DNA of 64,000 bases from Crocodylus rhombifer (taxonomy: Eukaryota > Chordata > Crocodylia > Crocodylidae). The translations under genes and the position numbers were made by a program. The notes beneath the pieces were generated by a model, which saw only the letters and a list, made by a program, of their open reading frames with translations, searched no databases and was not told the DNA's origin. Every line of letters begins with the position of its first letter. The stretch's first letter is position 1. This document shows positions 9,595 through 22,331 of the stretch, in pieces. The DNA is taken from assembly GCA_038503035.1 (NCBI GenBank), contig JAVSML010021642.1, positions 124,001 to 188,000 of the forward strand, in the 5' to 3' direction.

Positions 9595-12300
9595 GTTGGA
9601 TGAGTGCCCATATTAGAAATATAGCTGGAGAGAAGCAGATTTTGGGTATGTCCGTGTAGTCACCTTGGGCTTCCCTGAGACCTTCCCCTTAGTGCAAACC
9701 CACTGACTACCCACTTTGCAAAATCTCCCCCACCCGCCGCATTCCAGCCCAGCCCTGGAGGCTCTTCTGACTATTTGGACCCAAAGTTAAGTTTCACCCT
9801 AGCTGACCCCCCTCCCAGCCATATTCAGGCTTCCCCTCTTCCTCTCTCCCATTTCCTGTCTCTACTACCCCTAATTAGAGCCCAGCGTGGCTAGAGAGAC
9901 AAGGACCGAACCCGATTCCTAGAAAGGCGGCATTTGCGTTTCCTCCCCTTGCTCTTCCAGGAATCTGCCTTCTTTCTACGTGTCTCTCCTCTGCTTGTCC
10001 CCCACATTGGCTCAGTGAGACAGCCTGTAGACAGGGAGAGATAAGGAGGAGGACCCCCCATCCTCCTGGATGAGGATATGGGAGGGAAACCCTTCTGTTG
10101 GCCCCTTAATAGAGGCATCATCTTAACCTCTGCTGTTGGCCTGCAACAAGTGCAAACACGTGTCCTTTGGTCACATCACGGGTAGAGACAGAAACGAACC
10201 TTGAGGAGGTCCTTTATAGGAGGACGTGCCCCAGGTCATTGCAGTACGAGCCAGCCCAGGAAGAGATGGACAGATGGCGAAGGCTGGCCACGGAGAGCTC
10301 GGCTGCTGGATGCTAGAGGATAGTGACTGTTGAGACAGCTTCCAAAAATCCTGCTGCAACACCCCCAAGTATTCAGGCATGAATAAACAGGCTTGTTTCC
10401 TTCTGTTTTATCCCCGAGACCTCCATCTCTCACTGGTAGCATGTGAGGTGTGCCGGCCCTAGCATTCCTGCATGGCATTGCACTCACTGCACCACGGACT
10501 TGCCTAAGGGTTTTGCATCTTGAGAAGTAAACATCTTAGAGATTCAGCCTCCAGAGAAGGACTTCTAAGATCAGCCGTTGTTGCTGAGCCCCTTTCTTTC
10601 TGATTATCCTCCCTCCCTTGAGCAGACACTCGGTGCAGCTGCGGGGGCGGCTTTGCTCAGCTTAAAACAGGCAAGAAGGTAACATTTCTGCTGGTAATTG
10701 GAGATAAGATCCAGGGCTTTGCTGTGGGCTCGTCTCTCCCGGTGACCTAGGAACATGTTGGGAGCCTAGCGAGGTTTTGCTAATCATAAAATAATAAAGG
10801 GTGGTGGCACCAGAGTCGGTCACAAAGGAGGCCACGTAGCCCCAGCTGGACTGAATCAGATCAGTCCGTGTCAGCTTTTCATCTGGCTTTGATTCTCTTC
10901 TCCAGGGAAAGGCGCCCCAGCCTGCCCCAGACCCCGGGTCACTGCACCAGATGGCTTCAAAGCGGTCGGCGTTAGCCAGCCGGTGCTTTGAAATGCCTCT
11001 TGCTCATTCCAGCTTGCAAGAAAGCGCAAAGAAAAAGGAAGAGCTCTGCACTCCACGACCGTTTCATTTTCTGAAGCAAGCTAAAGACGCGCCTCTCTGC
11101 CAGCCCTGGGGGGAATCAGCCCCACGCCCCATGACAGGAGCCGCCTGCCACTGTCCTGAAGTGTCATCAGGCTTCCTCCTGACTCTCAGTGCCTCGGCCC
11201 CATCCCTCGCTTGCCTTCGGGTGAAGATGGAAAAGGAAGGGTGGGAGGGAGAGAAAGAAAACACCCGCTATAGATACAGCAGAAGCCTGCATGTGCTTGT
11301 CATTTAGTCACATAACCATGGATGGGTGACTGCTGTAATCATCTAGGTCCGCTCTCTACGCCCCTTTCGCACTAGCAAGGGATGGTACTTCATAGACATG
11401 CCAAGCAGCCCGTGACATGAGTCCTACTGTGCCAACTGGCTTATCAGCCCCCAATAGAGGAGGAGGGTTTTTAAATTGATGCAAATGGCTCAAAATACAG
11501 CACTGAAACAAATAGAGGTCCACAAGAACCTAGAGGGCCATTGGGCTAGTGTGGCCAAGGTACTAGGAAGCGATCAGGCCAGCCTCACATCTGACCAGCA
11601 TCATATCTCTGCTTCCCTTATGTAAAATCTCAGCTACCCATTTCCAGCCGGGTTTGGGCAGCCTTCAGCACGAGTCCAGAGAGGCTCCAGCTCATGCCTT
11701 TAGCGCTGTAGCAAGACAGCGCTTCTACGACCTCCCCACTGAAGACGATGCAAGATCACCCATAACGTTGACTGCATTTCATCTTCCTTTCTGTCTTTAT
11801 TGGCCATTTTTTTGTATTAAAAGAGTGGTACTTACAAGTGCACAACTGCTGATAGTCTGGTCAAGCATTACTTAACACTCGCTACCGACCCCTTGCATCA
11901 CGACTGTTCTTGGTAGGATGCTAACAGCTAAAGACCCTGCCCCAGGCTCTGAGTAAGAAAATGTGCTAAACTGTCCATACCTAGAATAAGAGACAGTCCC
12001 TGCCCCCCAGCACCTACAGCCTCCGACCACCCGATTGTAACAACTGATTTCAGGCGGTGTTAGGTGCCCAGTACTGGTGAGGGTCTAGTTCTGAATTATT
12101 ATCTGCAAATAAAAAGTTGACTGCTTTCACCATACAGCCATCCTCATGTCTGGGTGGTTATAGCTACAGGTGGTTCCCATTCTCTGGGTGGTTCCCATTA
12201 TAGCCATGGGAAGGTGTTTATACTTATAGGTATAAGGAAATAACCCTCCTGATTTAAAGTGCTTTTATACCAGTATAGCTGCCTCTACAGTAGGGCTTGT
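9595..12300. other. Intergenic, nothing recognised
   Basis: No exon or named repeat recognised. Near 12155-12200 GGTGGTTCCCATT occurs twice in tandem. Confidence 0.5.
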
Positions 12301-12305
12301 ATTAC

Positions 12306-12333
<28 letters not shown>
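12306..12333. repeat. (A)28 homopolymer
   Basis: Uninterrupted run of 28 A. The upstream sequence shows no coding or LINE 3' end, so it is not evidence of a processed pseudogene by itself. Confidence 0.95.
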
Positions 12334-12336
<3 letters not shown>

Positions 12337-12394
12337 CCTCTTCATTGAAATAATGCCATGAGGACAGAAGCCATGTGGAGGCCAGACCTTGTTA

Positions 12395-12505
12395 GAAAAC
12401 ACAAGCCAAGAGGGGCAGAAAGGAAATATTACCCCCCTGTGCAGGAATGTGGATAAAGTGTCTTGCCCCACATCGTGCAGAGTCAGAACCAGGTGTCCCG
12501 TGGTC
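12395..12505 (-). repeat. MIR-like SINE fragment, antisense
   Basis: AATATTACCCCCCTGTGCAG, AAAGTGTCTTGCCCCACATC, GTGCAGAGTCAGAACCAGGT resemble an antisense MIR. Weak. Confidence 0.4.
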
Positions 12506-12509
12506 TAGG

Positions 12510-12770
12510 GCAGCATTTCTCAACCCGCGGGACTCATGACCCAAAAGTGGGCCATGAGACTGTGTGAAAGGGTGGTGAACAAACTTAAAAAAGGGAGAAA
12601 AATGTGGGTTTTCCCCTTTGCAGGCTGTCAGGAGCTCCGGGGCCCCATATATCCCCCCTGCGCCACACACTGGGGGGGAATGGGGGGCAGTGGGTCAGGA
12701 GTGGGGGGCACAGGGTCAGGACTGGCCATCGCTGTTTGCAAATGGGTCCTGGTATAAAAAACCATCGGTT
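12510..12770. mobile_element. hAT-like element fragment
   Basis: Left end CAGCATTTCTCAACCCGCGG then GACTCATGACCCAAAAGTGG, typical of reptile hAT elements. Followed by a G-rich repeat (GGGGGGCAGTGGGTCAGG) and CTGTTTGCAAATGGGTCCTG. No right terminus. Confidence 0.5.
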
Positions 12771-13767
12771 TAGGTGATTTTCTCAAGCATGAGGACGCCC
12801 ATCCTTCTGACCCGACTGACTCCGGCGGGGGCTTGAAAGGAGACGCCCCCCAACCCCAACCCACCTGCACCCCGGCAAAGGGAGGCTGAGATTTCGCCTA
12901 CTTCCTATCACAAATGTAAATCGGGGGCCCTTTACTCCCCCACAACACGGCATCCCCCCTAGGCTGAGGCATGATGCCGGAGCAATGAAGATATTTGCTG
13001 GCGCTCCGACGGCATGAATTCAAGCCTCAGTCTCTTTCCAAGCCAGAGCTTTGCCCGGGGCCCACCCGGCTCGAACCAGGCACCCTGGCTGCTCCGGCAC
13101 CCACGTGGGGTGGGAGTCACGTTGTTCCCACGTGTGCCGTTGCCTATAGAAACCTGCTTGCCATACCCGTGCTCGCCCGGGAGCTGCTAGGCTCAGGTGG
13201 CCCTTGCTGCTCTCTGGAGCACCCGGGGGGGCTGTTGACTCTGCCATGCATTTCTAATTTGGCCAGGAAATATCAAGCCTTCCCCTTGCTCCGCGTGCCG
13301 CTGACATATAGCATTTTGCCCGCTGCCGGGGGATTCGTGATGGATCGGCACAGCTGCTGCTTCTGCCATTCAATTGAAAGAGGCACCGTGGCTTCCCTGC
13401 CCCCTTGAAACAGCCCCCCTGCCAAGAGGCCTCAGCCTAGGACGTGGAGATGTGATTAAGGATGACAGGAGGATCTCAAGCCAAAGCTGAGGAAATACCC
13501 CAAGTGTGCTCTGCAATGCATTCCCTTTTCTCGCGCTCTCTGCCGCACGCTGTATTTCGGGAACGGGGCTGAGCTGCGCTCATCGCAACCCTGGGGTTAT
13601 TCGGGAGGCAAACAGATCCCCGGCTGAGAGGCAGAGGGTCCCTTGTGAAAGGTCTCCTCCCAGTGCTTTTGCTGGAGGGCCTTGCCCAGCACCTAAGACG
13701 TGGTGCCAATGGGCTGTGTCCCCCAGCATCCTGTCTCCAGCAGCGGGAAGCAGCACATGCTTTAGAG

Positions 13768-14004
13768 CAGGGGTGTCGAGGTCACCCAGCCCCCCCCCCG
13801 GACAGATGTGGACCTACCCCGGTGTGGGGGTAAGCCACGGGGGTAACACAGTGGTTGCTCACTCCGTTGCCCCCGCTGAAACATGTCCCCTGGGGGGCTC
13901 CGTACCCTGGATTTTGGCCACGGGCACTACCCCACTCACCAACCTCTAAATCCCCGTAGGTCAGCTGGCCCAGCTCTGCACGTTGCTTATCTTCGACACC
14001 CCTG
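13768..14004. mobile_element. hAT-type MITE with 14-bp TIRs and a degraded 8-bp target duplication
   Basis: Starts CAGGGGTGTCGAGG and ends CTTCGACACCCCTG, reverse complements at 13 of 14 positions. Flanks CTTTAGAG (13760-13767) and CTTTGGGG (14005-14012) agree at 6 of 8. 237 bp, no transposase. Confidence 0.85.
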
Positions 14005-14049
14005 CTTTGGGGGGAGAGTTTGAGATGCAGGATAGCTGGCTGGCATCCC

Positions 14050-14310
14050 GGGGTCAGGGTCACCGTGTCAGCTGGGGTCACAGCACTTGTGAGTGGGGTC
14101 GTGAGTGCAAGTGGAGTGCAACAGGATATGGGGAGGGGGTCACCATCCTAGAAGAGGGAACATCAGACCCAGGGTGCAACTGGAAGCGATGTGAGCCTAA
14201 AAGTGATGTTGTGCGCCTGGAAGTGGGGTCACAAGCCCAGAGGGACAATCCGGAGCGTGGTCATGAGCCTGGAAATGCAACTGGAAAAGGGGGCACAAAT
14301 GTGGAAAAGC
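14050..14310. repeat. Degenerate short tandem repeat (AAGTGGGGTCACGAGCCTGG-like)
   Basis: Repeated variants such as GTGAGTGGGGTCGTGAGTG, CTGGAAGTGGGGTCACAAGC and GTGGTCATGAGCCTGGAAAT at about 22-40 bp spacing. Overlapping open frames here have no family resemblance. Confidence 0.5.
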
Positions 14311-14399
14311 AGAGAAACCTTGCTCAAAGCAGAGAAGCCTTTTTGTATCATCCTTTTGTGCCTTTCCCTTATTTGTGCAACCTTAGAATAATAATCAGA

Positions 14400-17300
14400 T
14401 GGACATAAAGCCCGTGGGAAGGATACCAGGCATCCTAATCCTTAAAGCCTAGGCCATGCTAAGAAAGGGATTAACAAGTTGTAGTCAACCTTGCCCTAAC
14501 TCCACCCTTTCCCTGGTGTAGATATAGTTACATGCTTCTGGCTTGATTCAGCTGGGCAAGGTCAACCCGCAGCTTTCCCTTCGGTGAACAGCAGCCAGAG
14601 CTGGGACTTGGACCTTTGCTCCCTCTGCACACCCAGGGAAAGGTCGAGGCTTGGCTATAACATGGCAGCTCATCTTGGCTGCTTCCCCCCCAGAGAAACA
14701 TTCACTCTGTGCAGGATGCCTGGAGATTGCACTGCAACAGGGGGGTGCTTGAAGCACATGCCTTCCAGAAAGACATCCCTCGAGAGATGGAGAGCCCACC
14801 ATTGCTCTCGGTGGCTTGTTCCAGGGTCAGCTGCTCCATGCCTTATTTCCAAGTTCAGCCTGACTGCATCTCCCAGCTACTTGTTCTTGTGACCGTCTCT
14901 GCCAAACGCCCTTTAGGACCTGGTGCCGTCTGCCCACAAAAGTACAGATAAACTTCTGGCCTTTGGTAATGTAGGCAAGGGTGGTTTGGGACGGGGGAAC
15001 TGGACCAAGCCCCTGGCTGGGAACGGGACTGGTACTAGCAGAGAAGGAGCAGACAGAAGGCCTGTATAATATGAAATCCCTGCAGTGGTCAATTATGCAA
15101 GCATTGAGCTTTAAGGACGTGATGGCCAGTGATGCTTCTTTCCCCCCCGTGCCACCCCGTCGCCTCTTCGCGCTTCTGAGCGCGCTAGAATCACCCTGTC
15201 CCTTCCCTTCCCTCCAAAACAACAAATCAGCGGGTGAAGGAGCGGAGGTACAGCATTCATTATCTCGGCCTCGGATCAGAGCGATTCCTCCATAATTGCA
15301 TTGCCTTTGTCGGAGATGATGAGATGCTGCTTATCGGAGCTGGCATCAGCGGAGGTGATTCTCTGCAGAAGGGGAGTCATTAGCCCCGTCCCCCGGGCGC
15401 TCCGCTGCAGCCTGACCCACGCTGGGTGGGGTCAGCAAAACCAATTTGCATGCTAAACGGGAGATATGGCGGAGGTTCGTCTCGTCCTGCCGCGGCCCCC
15501 ATGCACCTGCGCCGGCCCGGCAGGGATCTGTGAGGAGAGGGGATGGCAGCAATGAGGCAGGTTGGCCTACGCGGCCAGTGCCGCCTGCCCTGCCGTTCTC
15601 CGGCCTGGCGACGTCCGCCAAAAGGGAGGGTGCGGCGAATCCATCCATGCCCCGGCTGCATCCTCTGCAAATTCTCCTCTCCAAAGGCCCAGAGCCTTGC
15701 TTATCAGTGCTTGCTTATCCCTGCTTTTATTCCACCTCCCAGCCTCCTGTTTGTCTGCTTGCATGCAGTAAATAGCCCAGGTTGAAGCTTTCCCCTGAAA
15801 TCCAGGCCCTGCCAAAGTCAATGGCAAAATTGCCATGGGCATCAGTGTAGCCAGTGTCTATAACGAGGGTCGTGCTGGCATGCCCAGCTCTCTGCAAGCC
15901 CCAGCTGCCGGAGTCACTTGATGATTCAGGGAACCTCAGCTTCTGGCTAAGGATAGGAGAAGTTTCTGCACCTTGTGATGTCTGAGCTCTCAAAGCCCTC
16001 GGAGACAAGTCCACAGATTCCTTGTGGTATTATTTTAAATCATGATTTGCGGCCCGCTCCCCTGCTTTCAAAAGCCCTCATTCCTCGTCTTTGAATGCCT
16101 GAAGTCAACACCCTTAGGCTGCCATGGTCCGCCCTTGGTTCAGGCAACAGGTGGGTAGTTCGCAAGGCATCAAAGCTTCGAAAAGGGCCTCTTCACTGCC
16201 GGCAAAGGGGATGCTTTCTCATGAAAACTTCCACCCACAGGGTCTGAGTGAGCTGCTCTTTCAGCAACAGTGTGTGGAAGCCCCCTAGGCAGAAGGCCAA
16301 ATCCAGGCCGGCATGAGCGTAAAGCCCAGGGAGCGTGGGGATTTATGATTTATCACGATTTGTACCGAGGTAGACATCCAACGCTTCAACGAGAGGCGGG
16401 TGCCTGTTGTGCTGCGTGCACACACGTGCACATGCACGCATGCAAACCCTTGCACCGACGCCCTTTGCCAGTCCGATGCCATCAGAGGAGATTTGCAAGA
16501 TCAGCCATAAAAACAGCCAAGTGCACGAACCCTCAGGCTGGCATAAATGGCTTTCACGAAGTTGCGGCTCGTTGATACCCAGGGCAGGCTTGGCCCTTGC
16601 TGCTGGGGGAAAAAAGAAAAGGAGTCCAGTGCCAATCCTGCGCCTTCCCCTTCTCAGTGCATCTAAGAAGAGCTCCCTCCTCTCCCAAGGGCATCCCGCA
16701 GGGACCAGGGAGGGCAAAAAAGCACCAGGGCAGTCTGTCTGTGGCGCTGTCAGCTGCCAGCACGTGGGCAGGAGCGCTGGCTGGTGGTAATGAGCCCCAC
16801 AGCTGTGCCCATCCTACCTGCTGGGGAGTCCTGTCTGCTGGCCTGAGAACAACATTAATGAAACAGCTCTGCTGAGTGTGGAAAGGCGGCACACGCACTC
16901 CCACCTGGCAGCCACGGGATGCACGCAGCAGAAGGAAGAGGGGCATCGCCACGATCCATCCCCATCTGGAGGTCACAGGATGCAGCAGGAGGACGAGGGA
17001 CATCTCTGGCCCCAGAGCACAGGGGAAAGCCTATTCAGAGGCAGGTTGGCTGTTGTCGCTGGCATGAGCTTTCCCATCCGCCGCCGGCCTCGAGCACGAT
17101 GGCATTCACGCTGCAGCGGACAGGCACTGAACCGTTTCAGGCAGGCTCGGCGCCCCAGGCTGCTGGGAGTGTAGCGGCTTGCCCAAGCCAGGCAGCATGG
17201 GGACCAGCAATGGGATGAGAGAGAGAGCGATCCACCTGCCCGTGACTCAGCTGTGCCTTCGAATTGCCCCCAGCTCTGGGGGTGCTGCAGCGGGGAGTCG

Positions 17301-17805
17301 GGGCAGGCCCCTGGACTCAGTGGTGGCTAGTGAGTGTGTGCAAATTGGTTCCTGTCTCCTCCGGGAGAGGAGAGACCAATATCTGATCTTTTCCCATCCC
17401 TTTGCTTGTTGTGTAGCAAAGAAGTGCAATTTGGGAGCAGGACAGCAAGAGCAAGGCTGTTCGATGCAGTTTGGCTTCAGAGCCAAGGCTGGAGATGGGG
17501 ACTGGGCTGTGCTAATGCTCCTGCAAAGCTGCAGGTTTCTGGCTAGAGGGTTTTGCCCCTTTGCTCCAGGCCAGACTGATGCTGCATTGGGGTAAGGAAG
17601 GGATTTTACCCCATGCTCAGACAGGTACAGATGGATGTGGGCAGGAAGGGGGTGCCTTCCTCTGCAGTGGGGGGCATGGCCTCTACCTGCCATCTCTTGA
17701 GTGTATATTAAAAACCTTACCCAAAAGCAGGATGCTGGCTGCTGCGGTCCCCCTGCTTTAGCTGTGCCAGGTTTGGGTGCGATGTCTGGTGCTCTTAGCA
17801 AATGG
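14400..17805. other. Intergenic, unique-looking, possible conserved non-coding segments
   Basis: Low repeat content. About 15230-15370 (CATTCATTATCTCGGCCTC, GATGAGATGCTGCTTATCGG) looks like constrained non-coding DNA, but this is only an impression. Open frames up to 149 codons at 16.3-17.0 kb and 184 codons (minus strand, 17247-17801) have no family resemblance. Confidence 0.4.
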
Positions 17806-17809
17806 TTTT

Positions 17810-17940
17810 GCTAAGAGTTTAGATGATGGATTTGTCGGGGATGGTTTGGACAGGGCTTATCCTGCCTCAGACAGGGGGCTGCACTGGATGTAACCTTTGC
17901 AGGTCCCTTCCAGCCCCACTGCTCTAAGATCCTATGAAAA
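17810..17940 (+). mobile_element. CR1 3' tail fragment
   Basis: GGACAGGGCTTATCCTGCCT, GGGGGCTGCACTGGATGTAA, GGTCCCTTCCAGCCCCACT, ATCCTATGAAA: sense CR1 end. Confidence 0.75.
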
Positions 17941-18974
17941 ACCTTTATTTGATCCTGGGTCTTGCAAGATCTGATGCTTCTCTTGAAGCCCCAGGTGCTG
18001 CTGTCCCAGGCTTAGTGACAGCGAGAGTCCATTTAGCAATTAGACTAAAGGAGGGTGCAGAGGTGAGACATAACCCCCTGGGAAGGGGCTGCAGATCCAG
18101 CCCAGGGGAAAAGTGCCAGCCCCCAGCACCCCCCTTTAAATGCATGCGGTGATGTACCCCCTGAAAGCACTCTTGAAAGTCCAGTTCAGACTTGCACGTT
18201 CAAGACTTGTTTCTTTTCCTCCTCTCCGCCAGGAAATTGCTCCGTTGCGGAGATCCTCCTAATCTCCAACCCGATGCCTCTCGATTCGGCGAAACGGCAG
18301 AAAATGGAGGTCGTGTGGCCCAGAGCTGATAAGGCATCTGCTCTGGGGAAAGCTTATCTCTGGATTTAGGGCCCCGATCCTGCCAGCTGCTGAGCTCCCA
18401 TTGCAAGCTGCTGAGTGCCCTCTCTCTGAAGGGACAGCTGTCTGTGATGCTGGGGCCTGCAAATGCTGCCTGTGCTGGTGGTAGCACCTCTCCGTGGAGC
18501 ATCTCTTTCCTCCTGGCCCCTTTGACTGGTGCCAGCATTAAAGAGAGAGGTTTAGGGCGGGTCGTGCTTGCTCATGCAATCGGCCATTCTGGTGTCTGGA
18601 GGACTGGGCAGTTAGCTAAGGGGGCACATGCACCACTGGATGCAGATAGGATGCTCTTTTGGGTGTCGTGGGCCCGACGTGGCTTATAGGAAATGGAGAT
18701 TTTAGGCAGTGGGAGCCAGGGATGCCAGAAGATCTGCTGGCTGAACACGCAGTGGGCTTCCAGCTGGTCCCAGGGGGCAAAGATCATGTCCAAAGATCAC
18801 CCACCCCATAGACTCCTTGCTGTGTCCAGAGCCCACGTTGAGGGGAAGTGGCACTTGCAGACAGACTACCTGGCTGTATCGAACCGGGCGAGTGCCCCGG
18901 CTCTCTGCTTAGACTACGTGAAGGATGCTATATGGGAAACAGGAGCCCAGGTCACTGTCCATAGGTGAGTCCAC

Positions 18975-19105
18975 TCTAGCACTGGAGCCAGGAGAGTCTG
19001 GAAGTTGGTGTGGCTCTGCCACAAACTTCTTGCATGACTGTGAGTCCCTTCCTCATCTGCAAAACGGGTGGAAATCACCCTTCCCTACCCCACAGGGGCT
19101 TAGTA
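18975..19105 (+). repeat. MIR-like SINE
   Basis: CACTGGAGCCAGGAGAGTCT, GGCTCTGCCACAAACTTC, TGACTGTGAGTCCCTTCCTC, ATCTGCAAAACGGGTGGAAA, CTTCCCTACCCCACAGGGG in canonical MIR order. Confidence 0.65.
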
Positions 19106-20394
19106 AGGATAATACACTAGGGTAAAGGGGGGAAGCATCAAGCCCTGAAGTCAGTTTTGAAAATGATGCCAGCCCTTGCTGGTTGTGTTCACTCTCAGTG
19201 CTGGCCGTTGTCACCCAGTTCCTAAAACCTGCAGTAGGATGCTCCATATTATTTACAGTAGATCTTGGCTCTTCTGGGACTTTAAACCAAGAATTTGCTC
19301 AGTTTAATTATCTCCAGGAGCTTTAAAGCTCTGCGGAGATGTCCATACGGTTCCATTTGTTCCCGGAAGCTGACAGGTTTTTAACCAAGTAATTAAGGGT
19401 TGGTTTCGCTGGTACCGGGGAGTCAACCAACCAGACAGCAATAAGATAATAGCAATGCAGCAGGTGCTCTGCTATTATTTCTGGCTATGAATTAATCACA
19501 GGGACAGAGACTTTATGAATAGTTCATTGATCATATGCTAGGACAATAGGAATTTCAGCCAATTACGTACTTTTCCCTGCTATAAATACTTAAGAGACTG
19601 CAGACTTAATGAATATAGCACCTGTGCTTTCCTAGAATATGAGAAGAATCAGGAGAAAAAAAAAATCCAGACCTTTAAGTATGGCTGCAGGACCTGCTTT
19701 AATGACTGCCCAAGTCTTGGGAACATCAGCTATGGGTTTTGAACTGTCCAAGTCATAGTACATAGTAAGTGGTGGTCCCCACACTCACGTAGGACTTGAA
19801 CACAGCAAGAAGCATAGCATAAGCATGATAAGAAAGGAAGACGTGGATGCTGTCTCTCCATGCAGCGGTGCCATCACCTGTCATGATTTTCTTGTGCATC
19901 TGATGCTACTTGGTGGTTTTCTGCAAAGCCCCGGTCCCTGGAGTTGTGGGGTGATGCGAGAATGCATTCATTTATTTTAGCAAGTGGGTCTCTAATCTCT
20001 ATGGGGGAAGGGAAAAGCTTCCAACTGTGTCCCCAGTGCATTCAAAAGTTCAGACACCCGAAGAAATAAAAAGAAGCCCAAAGGGCTTTTTTAAATCCCA
20101 TTTTTTGAAGCCCAGCAAAAGGTATTTGAACCTGCAAGGCTGTGTTGGGGACACAGAGAAGATAAGAGGCCAACTTCTTCTAACTAGCTGCAGTCTCCTT
20201 TAGCGGATGAGGCGATGTGGCATTAATGGAGCAGAGCTGTATGCCCACCAGTGATTTAATTACTCTGCCTTTCATTCAGGACACAGAGCCTTTACAGCAT
20301 GGGGAGAGAGCGTCTCTTCTTGTTTCACAGCACCTTCCAGGGGTGACAAGGAGTGGGGCCTCCAAAAGTGTTTTCACACCAAAAGAAGAATTTT

Positions 20395-20487
20395 TTCCAA
20401 CTATTTGAGTTGGTCTAATAAAAGCTATCAGATCCACCCAAAGACCCCTTGTCTTCCCATGTCCTTAGACCAACACAGCTACAACCG
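20395..20487 (+). repeat. Foldback-family repeat, right arm with tail
   Basis: TTTGAGTTGGTCTAATAAAA, GCTATCAGATCCACCCAAAG, CCCATGTCCTTAGACCAAC, ACAGCTACAACC: complete right arm and family tail. Confidence 0.8.
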
Positions 20488-20502
20488 ACACCCTTTTCAC
20501 AC

Positions 20503-20675
20503 CAAAGAAATGCAAAACCCAGAAGGCTTGGTTCAGAGATGATGCCTTTTATTAGACCAACTACGAAATTGCTATTTTCTTTGCGATTTCTTAGTTGGTC
20601 TAATAAAAGGCATCATCTCTGAACCAAACTTTCTAGAGTTGTGCATTTCTTTGCGTCTCCCACCACCAAATACAT
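20503..20675. repeat. Foldback-family repeat with perfect 34-bp arms
   Basis: 20530-20563 (GGTTCAGAGATGATGCC, TTTTATTAGACCAACTA) is the exact reverse complement of 20592-20625. Outside this, a weaker match continues for about 25 bp each side (AAAGAAATGCAAAACCCAG against CTAGAGTTGTGCATTTCTTT). The loop is 28 bp. The right side goes on into CACCACCAAATACATCCC, seen in reverse at 21427 and in part at 22040. Confidence 0.9.
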
Positions 20676-21426
20676 CCCTTTTCACACCAAGGCATCCTTG
20701 GCTGGTGTTCTCCATAGGTATACACAGAGCTATCCCTTGAAGCATCTGGGATGCCTACGAAAGCCTCACACAGGGGCTGGTGGGCTGTGCAGACTTGTCC
20801 GACTGGTGTTGCCTTGAGCTCCAACTCTTCTTTCTCATCTCCTCTTAGGTCACCAGCTTTTTGTGGGAGGACCCATCGTTTTGCTGTATTTCTGTGTGGC
20901 CCCTTGCACCACGGGGCAGAAGGGAGCAAAGAGGAGTCTTTCCACTCATTCACTTCTCATGGTCTGATACTCGCCAAGTGCTCCCTGCTGACATTTTGGC
21001 TGGTGTCTACAGCCCTCCAGATTCTCAAGTGGTCTCCAGGCAAGTACCAGCCCACGCCGGCTTAGTTTCCACAATCAGATCAGATTGGGTACATTCAGTC
21101 CAGCAGGCACTAATGGTAATAACATTAATCAAGTCAGCCAGGGTATGTATCCAGACAAACAATACAGCGTGTGCACACGTCCCCGTTTATGATCCAGAAA
21201 TAACAGTGATGAAGCCAAATTGCCAAGCAGCCGTACCCTAACACGAGGGTTGTCTTAGCTGTGTCTTGAGGCGGTCAAAAAGCCTTCGCTGCTCATCAGC
21301 CATATCAGAGCAATGTCTTGCAGAAAAAGAACTGAGCTGGGGCTTTGGAGAACAGGATTCGGCTCCTTGTCCTAGGACAGACCCCCGGTCGTGCCCAGCT
21401 GGCTCGCATGCCGTGCCCAGAAATCA

Positions 21427-21845
21427 GGGATGTATTTGGTGTTGGTCTGAGACAGAAAGAAATGCAAAATCTAGAACTCTTGGTTCAGAGTTGATACCTT
21501 TTTATTAGACCAATTAAGAAATCACAACAAAAAAAAAATGTCTCTTTCTGCAATCAGGGTTCGTAGTAGAGATGAGATCTTTTATTAGACCAACAAGATT
21601 TTTGCAAAAAAAAATCTTTAATCGCAAGTTTTTGGGCACAAACACCCTTCATCAGGCATTGGAGAAAAGATTGTAAAAGTTCTCCCAGGTAGAAATGAAA
21701 GTTAATATTTCATAGGATTTTCTTTTTCTGCAAGCTTTTGGGCTCACACACCCTTCGTTTGGCTCACATGCCCTTCATCTGGCTCAGGGAAAATTAAAGA
21801 TGGTAAAAAGTCTCCATAGGTAGGAAATAAACTTCATTTTTGCAC
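21427..21845 (-). repeat. Foldback-family repeats: arm, second arm and body
   Basis: 21427-21530 is an antisense arm (GGGATGTATTTGGTGTTGGT, GAAAGAAATGCAAAATCTAG, TTGGTTCAGAG, TTTATTAGACCAATTAAG). 21541-21720 is a second antisense unit of another subfamily (CTGCAATCAGGGTTCG, TTTTATTAGACCAACAAG, GGGCACAAACACCCTTCATC, AAAGTTAATATTTCATAGGA). 21720-21845 repeats the body again (CAAGCTTTTGGGCTCACACA, CCCTTCATCTGGCTCAGGG). Right arms are missing. Confidence 0.7.
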
Positions 21846-22331
21846 AGAGGGAGTTGAGGACCAAAGTCTGGTCCCTCCGGGTCCATGCAAGTGAGTTGCT
21901 CTTTGTTGTGGTGATCAGGCAGGATTACTTCCCTGCTAGGGTCGGATGGCATGCAGGGAGGTTGTAGAAATCTTTATTGTTGTTCAGCAATGAAGTTTAA
22001 AATCCCAAATCGGCTAAAGTTCGGCACCTTCCATATTTCAGGGATGTATTTGGTAGCCACAAAGAAATGCAAAAAACAGTGCCCAGTAATGGCATTCTCA
22101 AATATACCGACAGCACAACACTCCCCCGGCTGTGCTAATTGGCACAGTGACTCTTCTTGGTGCTAATTAGATGAGTCTCAGCACTGCATGGACTTAGCTG
22201 CTCTGCCTTTGATTAAGGTGACTGTGCAGAGCCTGAGGGGGCTGTGTTATAGCACCGTGGTGGCCTCGGGTAGGTTTGCAGCCTGGATATCTCAAGGCAA
22301 ATCACTTAGACCTTGATCCTTAACGATAAGT

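Noticed and set aside
12306..12333. Poly-A run as the 3' end of a processed pseudogene
   Set aside because: No coding remnant or polyadenylation signal in suitable position upstream; simple homopolymer.
13506..13949. 147-codon ORF
   Set aside because: Runs into a hAT MITE; composition-driven.
17247..17801. 184-codon minus-strand ORF
   Set aside because: No domain, no codon or splice support, and open frames also exist on the other strand; GC-rich chance ORF.
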